From: Patescibacteria group bacterium
GTDB lineage: Bacteria; Patescibacteriota; Minisyncoccia; Phycocordibacterales; SBAW01
NCBI GenBank assembly: GCA_030916835.1
Contig: JAUPWA010000044.1
Location: forward strand, 1 to 6,695
Direction of reading: 5' to 3'
DNA length: 6,695 bases
The translations under genes were made by a program, and so were the position numbers. The notes under the pieces were generated by a model, which was not told the DNA's origin, made no database searches, and saw only the letters and a list, made by a program, of their open reading frames with translations. How positions within the stretch are numbered: the first letter of the stretch is position 1; every line of letters starts with the position of its first letter. This document shows, piece after piece, positions 1-5,400 of the stretch.

Positions 1-167
1 GCTGCTTCATCGGCCATCTCGACGAAGCCAAAACCGCGAGATTCGCGGGTCTCACGATCAGTAACGATCGATGCTGAGACGACTTCGCCTGCCTTAGAAA
101 ACGCGTCCTGGAGTTCCTCCTTCGTCGTCTTCCAAGGGATACCGCCTACGAACAATTTCTGTACCAT
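1..167 (-). CDS. RRM-domain RNA-binding protein (N-terminal part; runs off the left edge)
   Basis: This is the first 55 codons of a small single-stranded-RNA-binding protein of the RNA recognition motif family. The translation opens MVQKLFVGGIPW; residues 5-10 (LFVGGI) match the RNP2 motif and residues 44-51 (RGFGFVEM) match RNP1, with its three aromatic/aliphatic RNA-stacking positions (F46, F48 and V49 region) in place. The spacing of about 38 residues between the motifs is normal for an RRM. The ATG at 165-167 fits because RRM proteins of this type begin a few residues before RNP2. No Shine-Dalgarno sequence precedes it. Such short RRM proteins are known from cyanobacteria and many CPR bacteria, where they are often linked to cold or RNA-turnover responses; the exact role here is unknown. 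The gene lies 144 bp downstream of the sortase, so it is probably a separate unit. The 3' end is outside the window. Confidence 0.93.
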   Translation of the reverse strand, partial: MVQKLFVGGIPWKTTKEELQDAFSKAGEVVSASIVTDRETRESRGFGFVEMADEA

Positions 168-311
168 AGGTCTAACGAATACAACTAAATAGGACAAAAG
201 TCCTGTTTGTTCCGTAAGGCGACCTCCCCTAAGATGCTAACGCACAGGAGAACTTACTGCGAACCCCCCCACGATAGCACACCTGTGCACAAACACAAGG
301 AGGGAGAATAC
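168..311. other. Intergenic spacer between sortase and RRM gene, probable RRM leader
   Basis: This 144-bp spacer has no credible ORF; a 67-codon plus-strand reading frame across it runs antisense into the sortase and looks spurious. On the minus strand it would form the leader of the RRM gene. A small hairpin is visible at 191-204 (AGGAC, loop AAAA, GTCCT), ending 23 nt before the RRM start codon, and a weaker one at 277-288 (GCAC, ACCT, GTGC). A run of seven C (seven G on the transcribed strand) lies near 264-270. I found no clear -35/-10 pair and no intrinsic terminator for the sortase gene. A cold-responsive leader would be in keeping with RRM genes, but nothing here proves it. Confidence 0.3.
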
Positions 312-1001
312 CTAGGACGGGAGCAGGCGAGCAAAAACAACAAGTCGATGGTCATAGGATTTGGCACGTGGATCCCAGTCGCCAGCGCACGTAATAAGTA
401 CAATTTGTGAGGGACCGCTTGTTGCAAAAATAGTATTGAGTGGGGCCGTGGCGGTGGGATAGTCCTCTATGTCGGTCACCGCAAAGCGGAGCGTTTTATT
501 ATATGCATCACTCACCACTATTACATCACCAAGTGCAATGTGGTCCAGGTGTTCAAAAACACCTGCTTTGGTGAGGGCGTTATTAACATGTCCCGCAAAA
601 ACCGCACTTCCTTCCTCGCCCGGCATACTCCCCTCTTTATACCAACCAACGGTAGTAAATGATGAGGGCGCGGCCATCGAACCATCAGCCTTCTGGCCAA
701 CCTGCTCAACATCTGCCGAAACGCCGACAGATTGAATGCTGAGTTTTGTGGGCACCAGTGCTGAGGTTGAGGTCGCCAGTGTAGACATACGCGTTTGATT
801 GAGCTCTACCACAGCGGGCCCGAGTGCCGCGAGCGCGGCATGATCACCAAAAGCTCTGTCTGCTGCACGCGACACAAGATCTGCAGTGCCATAGAGCACA
901 ACAATAGTTCCTACAGCACCAAAAAAGAGCCGTGCATATAGTTGGCGCGGATTGGGCTTGGGGGCAACGTTAGCCGATGGCAGCAATAATCTTTCGGACA
1001 T
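312..1001 (-). CDS. Sortase, class E/F-like, membrane-anchored transpeptidase
   Basis: This sortase cleaves surface proteins at an LPxTG-like signal and transfers them to a nucleophile on the outer face of the membrane. The 229-residue protein has a short cytoplasmic N-terminus, a signal-anchor helix at about 22-38, a linker, and a sortase beta-barrel at about 85-229. The catalytic triad is visible: His138 in FAGHVNN, Cys205 in LITCAGDWD, and Arg219 in YDHRLVVFA. The single anchor and the compact barrel suit class E/F-type enzymes of actinobacteria and CPR rather than class A; the exact class needs a tree. I chose the ATG at 999-1001 over an upstream TTG at 1020-1022, because ATG gives a normal charged N-terminus. 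The start lies 32 nt inside the preceding LPNTG gene, so the two are probably translationally coupled and the LPNTG protein is the obvious substrate. Confidence 0.93.
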   Translation of the reverse strand: MSERLLLPSANVAPKPNPRQLYARLFFGAVGTIVVLYGTADLVSRAADRAFGDHAALAALGPAVVELNQTRMSTLATSTSALVPTKLSIQSVGVSADVEQVGQKADGSMAAPSSFTTVGWYKEGSMPGEEGSAVFAGHVNNALTKAGVFEHLDHIALGDVIVVSDAYNKTLRFAVTDIEDYPTATAPLNTIFATSGPSQIVLITCAGDWDPRAKSYDHRLVVFARLLPS

Positions 1002-1611
1002 AGGGAAGAACAAGCAGACCAAACCCAGCGAGTACCACCATACACAGCGCGATTATGAAGTTAGAGAGTGGTCCAAACCCAGTGTTTGGAAGTGTTGGCA
1101 CCGACGCCTGTGCTAGTGTTACGGTCGGCGGTACATCATTGAGATTCTGACCATAGGCATAGCTAGTACCTCCTAGATAGTACGGGTACGAAGTGGCACC
1201 ATACGGCGCATTTGCGTTTTGCGTAATAATACAAGTGACTTCCTCTCCATTTGAGACAGTTCCATTACAACCGAGTGAGTAGTTGCTACTGTACCCACCA
1301 ACTTGAGATGCGGCGATAGTATATGAACCTGCAACATGCACTACGGTTCCCCGTGCTGAGCCTTGAAAACTCATCGGCGCAGCATTGCGCGGCGACACCA
1401 CAACGGTGAAGTCGCTTGGCTGGCTTGCTACACCGTATCCAAACGTATTTACCTGTAGATACACACGCACAAGCCCGGGTGTGCATGGATAGTAGGTAAA
1501 CCCATAGCCAAACCCTGTGTTCGAACAATTGGGGTTAGCTTGCGCACGCACCGCAGGCACTGCCATACACAGCATGGCGGCAACGCTAACGATAAAGATA
1601 AAAGATTTCAT
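970..1611 (-). CDS. LPNTG-anchored surface protein with prealbumin-like domain (sortase substrate)
   Basis: This is a secreted, wall- or surface-anchored protein of 213 residues. Residues 1-23 are a signal peptide ending VRA, with likely cleavage before Gln24. Residues about 47-132 form one beta-rich repeat: the order 'SDFTVVV...FQGS..GTVV.V..GSY.I.....GY...' followed by 'GCNGTVSNGEEVTC.IT' is typical of the prealbumin-like (SpaA-like) domains common in CPR surface proteins. Cys115 and Cys127 may form a disulfide, as may Cys29 and Cys43. A Tyr/Gly/Pro-rich linker (about 134-170) leads to the sorting signal LPNTG (174-178; bases 1078-1092), then a hydrophobic helix (184-203) and a short basic tail (R206, K207). 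This is the classic cell-wall sorting architecture. The ATG at 1609-1611 places the signal peptide exactly at the N-terminus. The gene overlaps the sortase start by 32 nt, which points to a dedicated substrate-sortase pair. Its ligand or structural role is unknown. Confidence 0.92.
   Translation of the reverse strand: MKSFIFIVSVAAMLCMAVPAVRAQANPNCSNTGFGYGFTYYPCTPGLVRVYLQVNTFGYGVASQPSDFTVVVSPRNAAPMSFQGSARGTVVHVAGSYTIAASQVGGYSSNYSLGCNGTVSNGEEVTCIITQNANAPYGATSYPYYLGGTSYAYGQNLNDVPPTVTLAQASVPTLPNTGFGPLSNFIIALCMVVLAGFGLLVLPYVRKIIAAIG
1078..1092 (-). other. LPNTG cell-wall sorting signal
   Basis: These 15 bases encode Leu-Pro-Asn-Thr-Gly. By analogy with known sortases, cleavage should fall between Thr and Gly, and the Thr carbonyl would be held by Cys205 of the neighbouring sortase. 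The motif is followed at the expected distance by a hydrophobic helix and basic residues. Confidence 0.9.
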
Positions 1612-1690
1612 AGCGTAACAATACTAGTGGCGACTAAAGCCCAGGTGAATAACACCAGTATATTACCACTTTTTTCTAATTACGCAAGAG

Positions 1691-1903
1691 TTACAAACCT
1701 TGCAGAACGTCGAGCTCTTCGGCCGAGAAAAATGAGGGTATCGCAAACAAAAGACCAATGAGCGGCAATACTATAAGCGCAACGCTAATAATACCGGTCC
1801 ACAAAAAGTACTTGCGCAGCGTTTCAACAGATACGTACAGCGCGTCTATCTTCGCCTCAAGCGCCTGGAGCTGTGTGTCGCTCATAGGTGATTGTTCAAC
1901 CAT
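1691..1903 (-). CDS. Small membrane protein, coiled coil plus transmembrane helix, unknown function
   Basis: A 70-residue protein that I do not recognise as a named family. It has an amphipathic N-terminal half (residues about 8-30, heptad-like LQALEAKIDALYVSVETLRK) that could form a short coiled coil, one strong transmembrane helix at about 34-56 and a short tail containing an acidic patch (EELD). The likely arrangement is a single-pass protein with its coiled coil in the cytoplasm. The gene starts only 5 nt after the stop of the secreted helical protein upstream, so it belongs to that transcription unit. A second ATG at 1883-1885 (MSDTQLQ...) is an equally plausible start and would give 64 residues; both start codons follow the bases ACCT, and neither has a Shine-Dalgarno sequence. 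It is real on grounds of packing, composition and membrane topology; its function is unknown. Confidence 0.72.
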   Translation of the reverse strand: MVEQSPMSDTQLQALEAKIDALYVSVETLRKYFLWTGIISVALIVLPLIGLLFAIPSFFSAEELDVLQGL

Positions 1904-1908
1904 AGGTA

Positions 1909-2721
1909 CTAGCGTGCAGGTGTCACTGTGGCTTGCGTTGAGCTTGCGCTGCCAACCGAGGCACCAAGCGCCTTCAACCCGTCAATGATTATTTTTGCAT
2001 CCTTGCGTGCAGCAACTAAATCCTTTTGTGCTGCTTGGATATCACTGCGGCCCGTTTTAAGCGCAGTAGTGTTGGACTCCATTTTTGCTTTATCACCGGC
2101 ATCCGGCGTGAGCGTTGCGGTAACACTTACCGCAGCCTGTGCCTGTGTAGCAGCATCTTTTAGTTTGCTCGACATGTCAGTGAGCGCGGTGAGGAGTGGG
2201 CCCACATCCTTGCCCTGGCTTTGCAGCTCCTGAAGACGCGCCTGTAATTTAGTGCCAAGCGAATTCATCATGGCAATGAGCGTCACCTCACGGTCGGCAG
2301 CGACCGCAATGCGCGTTTGTGGCAACACGAGGGCAAAAATGCGATAGGAGTCAGTAATGGCCTTCACATCTGATTTGAGTGTCTCAAGATCAGTGTCTGC
2401 ATCTATCTTTGTCTTCAATTGACCCAGTGCGGTAATTTGCGTTTGAACATTTGCAGAAAGAGTGTTTTTAAAATCTGGTGTCACGCGCTCCATAGCCTGC
2501 ACGCGGGTATTAAGCTCGGTGAGCACCACCACGCGCCTATCAATTTCTTTATCCGCCTTCTCGATTGCGGTTTTTAGTTTAGCTTGCTGGGCAGCGGTGA
2601 GCTTTGCTGGCTGGGTTGAAGAGGCAGCTGTAGTCTCTACCGCAGGAGCAGCAAACACAGAAACCGGCAAAAAAGATACGGCAAACACTGCAGTGACAAG
2701 AAGTTTTGTAGAGATGTGCAT
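1909..2721 (-). CDS. Secreted helical (coiled-coil-prone) protein, unknown function
   Basis: A 270-residue exported protein with a clear signal peptide (residues 1-24, ending VFA before APAVE). The mature part starts with a low-complexity Ala/Thr/Ser stretch and is then almost entirely alpha-helical: charged and Ala/Leu-rich segments at about 40-80, 90-125, 130-190 and 215-255, broken by a Thr/Asp/Pro turn near 205-210. It has no cysteines, no catalytic motif that I recognise and no sorting signal. It ends in a Ser/Thr-rich tail. This looks like a periplasmic or surface structural or binding protein of the lineage-specific sort often annotated hypothetical in CPR genomes. The ATG at 2719-2721 puts the signal peptide at the N-terminus. 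It begins 17 nt after the stop of a TM-anchored protein whose own exposed part is also helical, so the two may act together. Confidence 0.85.
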   Translation of the reverse strand: MHISTKLLVTAVFAVSFLPVSVFAAPAVETTAASSTQPAKLTAAQQAKLKTAIEKADKEIDRRVVVLTELNTRVQAMERVTPDFKNTLSANVQTQITALGQLKTKIDADTDLETLKSDVKAITDSYRIFALVLPQTRIAVAADREVTLIAMMNSLGTKLQARLQELQSQGKDVGPLLTALTDMSSKLKDAATQAQAAVSVTATLTPDAGDKAKMESNTTALKTGRSDIQAAQKDLVAARKDAKIIIDGLKALGASVGSASSTQATVTPAR

Positions 2722-2738
2722 AGTGAGACTGTGTGAGA

Positions 2739-3053
2739 TTAGTAAGATTGAGTAATCTGCTTGTCGGTAAAGCTCGCATCGAGCGACGAGGCATCCGTGG
2801 TCAAATTTTGTATGTGCGTATCGATAGCGCTAACATCTTGCATAAGTGCAGTATCTGAAATTTCAGTAAGCGCGGTCATGCCACCTATCGGCTGCTGTGC
2901 TAGCTGCTCTGGTGTGGTGGTAGCTGTTTGGGTTGATTGCTCTACTGCTGTTTTTTTTGAACCATTAAGCGGTATATATCCACCTAAATAGGCCGCAAAT
3001 CCTATGCCAGCAATAATAACGACCACAACAAGAATTTTAAGGAATGTGCTCAT
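2739..3053 (-). CDS. Small N-terminally anchored extracytoplasmic protein, unknown function
   Basis: A 104-residue protein with an N-terminal signal-anchor helix (residues about 4-26, rich in Ile/Val/Gly), a Lys-Lys pair just after it, a Thr/Gln-rich linker (about 34-55) and a short polar helical C-terminal region (about 60-104) ending QITQSY. It has no cysteines and no motif known to me. It could be a membrane-tethered partner of the secreted helical protein encoded 17 nt downstream; that is an inference from position and shared helical character. The ATG at 3051-3053 is the only start that keeps the anchor intact. It is the first gene of a unit with its own likely promoter (TTGATA, 18 nt, TATACT) located at the end of the preceding gene. 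Confidence 0.8.
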   Translation of the reverse strand: MSTFLKILVVVVIIAGIGFAAYLGGYIPLNGSKKTAVEQSTQTATTTPEQLAQQPIGGMTALTEISDTALMQDVSAIDTHIQNLTTDASSLDASFTDKQITQSY

Positions 3054-3085
3054 GAGAAGTTTGTTTATATGTAATCGGTCACTCT

Positions 3086-3115
3086 AGTATACCCTTGCTA
3101 GCGTGCCACTATCAA
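3086..3115 (-). promoter_or_regulatory. Sigma70-type promoter for the 104-aa / 270-aa / 70-aa unit
   Basis: On the minus strand TTGATA (3115-3110, 5 of 6 matches to TTGACA) is followed after 18 nt by TATACT (3091-3086, 5 of 6 matches to TATAAT). Transcription would start near 3079, leaving a leader of about 26 nt before the ATG at 3053. The -35 box lies inside the last codons of the upstream gene, so this is an internal promoter that can uncouple the envelope-protein unit from the lexA-side genes. Confidence 0.5.
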
Positions 3116-3502
3116 GACAGAAAAATCGTTATTTTTTAACTCACAAGTGCCTGGGGCAACTACGGTAAATCGTGTGGTATATAACCCAGCAGGCGCAACA
3201 CCTAAATCTTTAACCGACACCACCACACCTTGAGGAGAGCAGCGTAATTTGCTTTCAGGATAATGCGCCTCATCAAGAAAGACACTAAAATGAGCCCCGA
3301 GAGCATAGGTAAACGTGCGCCCGCTGTCATTTGCCGTGAGTGAAAATTGAGTCTTTTCTGCAACAGCATCACTTTGAGGTGGCTTTTCCTTAAGGAGGGC
3401 AAAGCCGCTCGCAATAACCACAAGCAGTACCACGCCCGTGAGAGCTCCCACCGTGATGGTTAGCGCTTCGGACTTTGTTCGTTTTCTTCGAATGCGAGAC
3501 AT
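3098..3502 (-). CDS. Single-TM protein with extracytoplasmic beta-rich (Ig-like, possibly chagasin-like) domain
   Basis: A 134-residue protein with a strongly basic N-terminus (MSRIRRKRTK), one transmembrane helix at about 16-37 and an exposed domain at about 50-134. The domain alternates short beta strands: 'FSLTANDSGRTFTYALG', 'HFSVFLDE', 'GVVVSVKDLG', 'AGLYTTRFTVVAPG', 'DFSVLIVAR'. The order and the 'G.....F.V.L...' and 'F.VVAPGT..L' signatures resemble the immunoglobulin-like fold of the I42/chagasin family, but its Asn-Pro-Thr-Thr-Gly inhibitory loop is absent, so inhibitor activity is not claimed. Cys88 and Cys120 may form a disulfide. I chose the ATG at 3500-3502; a TTG at 3515-3517 would add five residues in front of the basic segment. 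The gene overlaps the msrB end by 43 nt, which suggests coupled translation and possibly a shared envelope or oxidation-related role. Confidence 0.82.
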   Translation of the reverse strand: MSRIRRKRTKSEALTITVGALTGVVLLVVIASGFALLKEKPPQSDAVAEKTQFSLTANDSGRTFTYALGAHFSVFLDEAHYPESKLRCSPQGVVVSVKDLGVAPAGLYTTRFTVVAPGTCELKNNDFSVLIVAR

Positions 3503-3870
3503 ACAGAGTTGAGACAATACCGCTTACCGGTCTTGGTTGGCCCATCATCAAACAGGTGACCGAGGTGCGAGCCACACTGCGCGCAAACCACTTCAGTACG
3601 ATGCATACCGTGACTATCGTCAGCAATAAGGCGCACCGAGCCCGGGAGCGCTTGGTCAAATGAGGGCCAACCACTCCCTGAATCAAACTTAGTTGTAGAG
3701 GGGAAAAGTTCTTTTCCACACGCCACACAGCGAAACATACCATCTCGTTTTTCGTGCAAAAGAGCTCCTGAAAAAGGGGCCTCGGTACCCTTCTGCCGCA
3801 AAACAGCATACTGCTCGGGCGTGAGCCGCTCACGCCAACCGTCCTCTACACTGCGCGGGTCTTCATTCAT
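3460..3870 (-). CDS. msrB: Peptide-methionine (R)-S-oxide reductase MsrB
   Basis: This 136-residue enzyme reduces the R form of methionine sulfoxide in proteins, using thioredoxin as the usual electron donor. The family hallmarks are all present: zinc-binding CxxC pairs at 48/51 (CVAC) and 96/99 (CAQC), GSGWPSF at 65-71, RTEV at 91-94, HLGHLFDDGP at 102-111 and the catalytic Cys119 in RYCLNS. The length is normal for a stand-alone MsrB. There is no signal peptide, so it acts in the cytoplasm. Ser66 sits where many MsrB enzymes have the resolving Cys (SGCGWPSF), so recycling probably uses another Cys, such as Cys124, or thioredoxin directly; this is an inference. The ATG at 3868-3870 overlaps the stop of the SanA-like gene by 8 nt and there is no Shine-Dalgarno sequence, which favours translational coupling. 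Confidence 0.97.
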   Translation of the reverse strand: MNEDPRSVEDGWRERLTPEQYAVLRQKGTEAPFSGALLHEKRDGMFRCVACGKELFPSTTKFDSGSGWPSFDQALPGSVRLIADDSHGMHRTEVVCAQCGSHLGHLFDDGPTKTGKRYCLNSVCLAFEENEQSPKR

Positions 3871-4570
3871 CTTTGAAGTATATCATTTGAGATGTTGAGC
3901 CTACCCACGTTGCAGAGCCGTCACCTGACACAAAAAAAGTGGGGCCTAAGTAATGGGGCATGCGGCGCATACTTAGATCCGCTAGTGCTTTAATAGTTGC
4001 AGGCACTTCACGCAATGCATTTTGCGAATAATCATCACTCTGCTGCGACACATCGAAGCCAACCACATCAATACCCATCCGCTCAGCAATAAAGAGTGCG
4101 CGCGGCAAATGAAACCGTTGTGACGCCACTACCATAGAACGTACGCCAAAAATATACTTAGCTCGGTACATACTGCTGTAGGTATCAAACCCTGCATAAT
4201 CGAGGAAAATATCATGCTGGGGAACGCCTTCTCTTAGTAAGTACTTGCCCACAGGATATACCTCGTTGTACTGCAAGGTCGCGTTGTCGCCACTGACTAA
4301 AATTTTCTGTACCACACCAGCCTTGTAGAGCGCGAGAGCACCGTCGGCACGCTCCTTAAGTACCGGCGAGAGCTCACCAGTGCTTTTAATTGAGGCTCCT
4401 AATACGAGCACTACATCATGTGGAGGCAGTGCGGCAGACCGGTATATAGCACCCCTCGTAGAAATAGCTACATACAGAACTGCGAGCAACATAATTGCTA
4501 CTGTGCCCAAAAGCGCTAATACTACCAGTTTCAGAAGCGCTCTGAGTGTTTGGAGCAGACGTCTGTGCAT
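3863..4570 (-). CDS. SanA/YdcF-type DUF218 membrane protein
   Basis: A 235-residue inner-membrane protein of the DUF218 family, whose best-studied members are E. coli SanA (vancomycin exclusion, envelope barrier function) and YdcF. An N-terminal helix (about 10-36) anchors it, and the DUF218 domain (about 52-195) carries the family signatures: VVLVLGASIKSTGELSPVL, KERADGALALYKAG, KILVSGD, the NEVYPVGKYLL...GVP block, the acidic/aromatic DYAGFDTYSSMYRAK segment and VVASQRFHLPRALFIA. The tight GAS, SGD and SQ.FH motifs are those thought to form the active or ligand pocket, but no reaction is firmly established for the family. SanA-like genes are also found in CPR genomes. The ATG at 4568-4570 gives a proper basic N-terminus; it starts 28 nt after the lexA stop. 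It ends with TGA, overlapping msrB. A role in peptidoglycan or envelope maintenance is likely but not proved. Confidence 0.88.
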   Translation of the reverse strand: MHRRLLQTLRALLKLVVLALLGTVAIMLLAVLYVAISTRGAIYRSAALPPHDVVLVLGASIKSTGELSPVLKERADGALALYKAGVVQKILVSGDNATLQYNEVYPVGKYLLREGVPQHDIFLDYAGFDTYSSMYRAKYIFGVRSMVVASQRFHLPRALFIAERMGIDVVGFDVSQQSDDYSQNALREVPATIKALADLSMRRMPHYLGPTFFVSGDGSATWVGSTSQMIYFKDE

Positions 4571-4598
4571 ACCGTTAGTCTAGCATCACGAGACTGTA

Positions 4599-5258
4599 CT
4601 AACTCCAGTCTGCCTCAGGGACAATCTCTTCCTGCATGCCAACACTTGCGGGGATAACACACAGCACCTTACCGGTGATCTTAAAGTCTTCACGCAAAAT
4701 GATAGGCTTGTATTTTGGGTCTTTGGACTCTGGATAGAGAATAGTAACCCCATCACGCCGCTCAAGACGCTTCACGGTCACCATGTCGCCCACAATAGCA
4801 GCGACGCGATCACCGTTTTGCACATTGTTAGTAAATTGCACAAGGATATAGTCACCACTGTTAATGCCAGCGTCGTTCATCGAGTCGCCCACGGCCCGCA
4901 CAGCAACAATCTCACCCGCTTCATCGACAATGTGTTTGTCCACCTCAATAAACTCATCCGCCTGCTCCTGCGCAAAGACGGACAAGTCGTCACAACCAAC
5001 GTTGGCGACCACAGGGATGGAGACAGTCCCCCAACCGCCATCTGCATTACGCAGTTCAATATTACGCCAGGCATTTTTACGCCGCACTATGTAGCCTTTT
5101 TCTTCAAGCACCTCGAGGTACTGCACCACGGTGCGCACAGACTTGAGCCCCAGGTTTTCGCGCAACTCCTCAAGCGTTGGTGGCTGCCCTTTGGCAGTCA
5201 CATAGAGGCGGATATTGTCGAGCACACGCTTTTGCTTATAGCTGAGTAGTTGCTGCAT
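4599..5258 (-). CDS. lexA: LexA-type repressor (S24 peptidase) with Asp at the cleavage-site Gly position
   Basis: LexA represses DNA-damage genes and normally cuts itself when RecA filaments form. This 219-residue protein has the winged-helix DNA-binding domain at about 1-70 (recognition part TLEELRENLGLKSVRTVVQYLEVLEEKGYI, 28-57), a short hinge and the S24 catalytic domain at about 80-210. The catalytic dyad is intact: Ser126 in VGDSMNDAGI and Lys163 in VTVKRL. The cleavage loop reads VVANVGCDDLSVF; counting from the conserved Ile-Pro (81-82), Cys89 aligns with the residue before the scissile bond and Asp90 (bases 4989-4991, GAC) with the Gly after it. E. coli LexA is Ala84-Gly85 and UmuD is Cys-Gly. 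The C-terminus is about 15 residues longer than in E. coli. The ATG at 5256-5258 precedes the first HTH helix directly. A -10 box lies 37-43 nt upstream. It heads the sanA-msrB series. Confidence 0.94.
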   Translation of the reverse strand: MQQLLSYKQKRVLDNIRLYVTAKGQPPTLEELRENLGLKSVRTVVQYLEVLEEKGYIVRRKNAWRNIELRNADGGWGTVSIPVVANVGCDDLSVFAQEQADEFIEVDKHIVDEAGEIVAVRAVGDSMNDAGINSGDYILVQFTNNVQNGDRVAAIVGDMVTVKRLERRDGVTILYPESKDPKYKPIILREDFKITGKVLCVIPASVGMQEEIVPEADWS

Positions 5259-5295
5259 ACATATTTTTTAGCTTATATACACAAATTTAGCACAT

Positions 5296-5324
5296 ATTAT
5301 ACAAAACAATACACACACTACACA
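5296..5324 (-). promoter_or_regulatory. lexA promoter (good -10, weak -35)
   Basis: On the minus strand a perfect TATAAT lies at 5301-5296. The hexamer 17 nt upstream (5324-5319, TGTGTA) is a poor -35 match, so the promoter may depend on an activator or on the AT-rich surroundings. Transcription would start near 5289, giving a leader of about 30 nt that is A/T-rich and has no Shine-Dalgarno sequence. The repeated TTTGT(A/G)TA-like runs overlapping and following the -10 box could be operator half-sites. Confidence 0.5.
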
Positions 5325-5329
5325 TCTTT

Positions 5330-5363
5330 TGTGGATAAGTTTTTAGAAGTTTGTGTATCCACA
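5330..5363. promoter_or_regulatory. Inverted pair of DnaA-box-like sequences
   Basis: Perfect 8-bp inverted arms TGTGGATA (5330-5337) and TATCCACA (5356-5363) flank an 18-bp spacer. Read as DnaA boxes, 5338-5330 on the minus strand is TTATCCACA (exact match to the consensus) and 5355-5363 on the plus strand is GTATCCACA (one mismatch). A third, weaker match (ATATACACA) lies at 5275-5283. The DNA from 5259 to 5350 is very AT-rich. The pair sits between the divergent lexA and RNA-gene promoters, so it could regulate either one, or be part of an origin-like element; dnaA and dnaN are not seen here. Confidence 0.45.
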
Positions 5364-5371
5364 CGGCTTTA

Positions 5372-5400
5372 TTGACGCAGTTTGTAATAAGGAGTATTAC
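5372..5400 (+). promoter_or_regulatory. Sigma70-type plus-strand promoter of the candidate RNA gene
   Basis: TTGACG (5372-5377, 5 of 6 matches) and TATTAC (5395-5400, 4 of 6) are separated by exactly 17 nt. Transcription would start near 5406-5408. No plus-strand protein gene follows, which is why the product is taken to be an RNA. The spacer and the -10 box are covered by a perfect inverted repeat. Confidence 0.5.

Noticed and set aside
1002..1022. TTG start adding seven residues to the sortase
   Set aside because: An ATG at 999-1001 gives a normal charged N-terminus before the anchor, and the extension increases the overlap with the substrate gene.
1612..1690. Promoter or terminator ahead of the LPNTG gene
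   Set aside because: TATACT-like and TTGCGT-like boxes exist on the minus strand, but their spacing (about 19 nt) and match are poor, and a small GGTG/CACC hairpin has its T run on the wrong strand. The spacer is short and I could not settle it.
3390..3833. 147-codon minus-strand ORF in another frame over msrB
   Set aside because: The MsrB frame has all family motifs and catalytic residues; this overlapping frame has none and is Arg/Cys/Ser-rich.
4818..5249. 143-codon plus-strand ORF opposite lexA
   Set aside because: It is the shadow of a firmly identified LexA gene; His/Leu-rich content is typical of an antisense frame.
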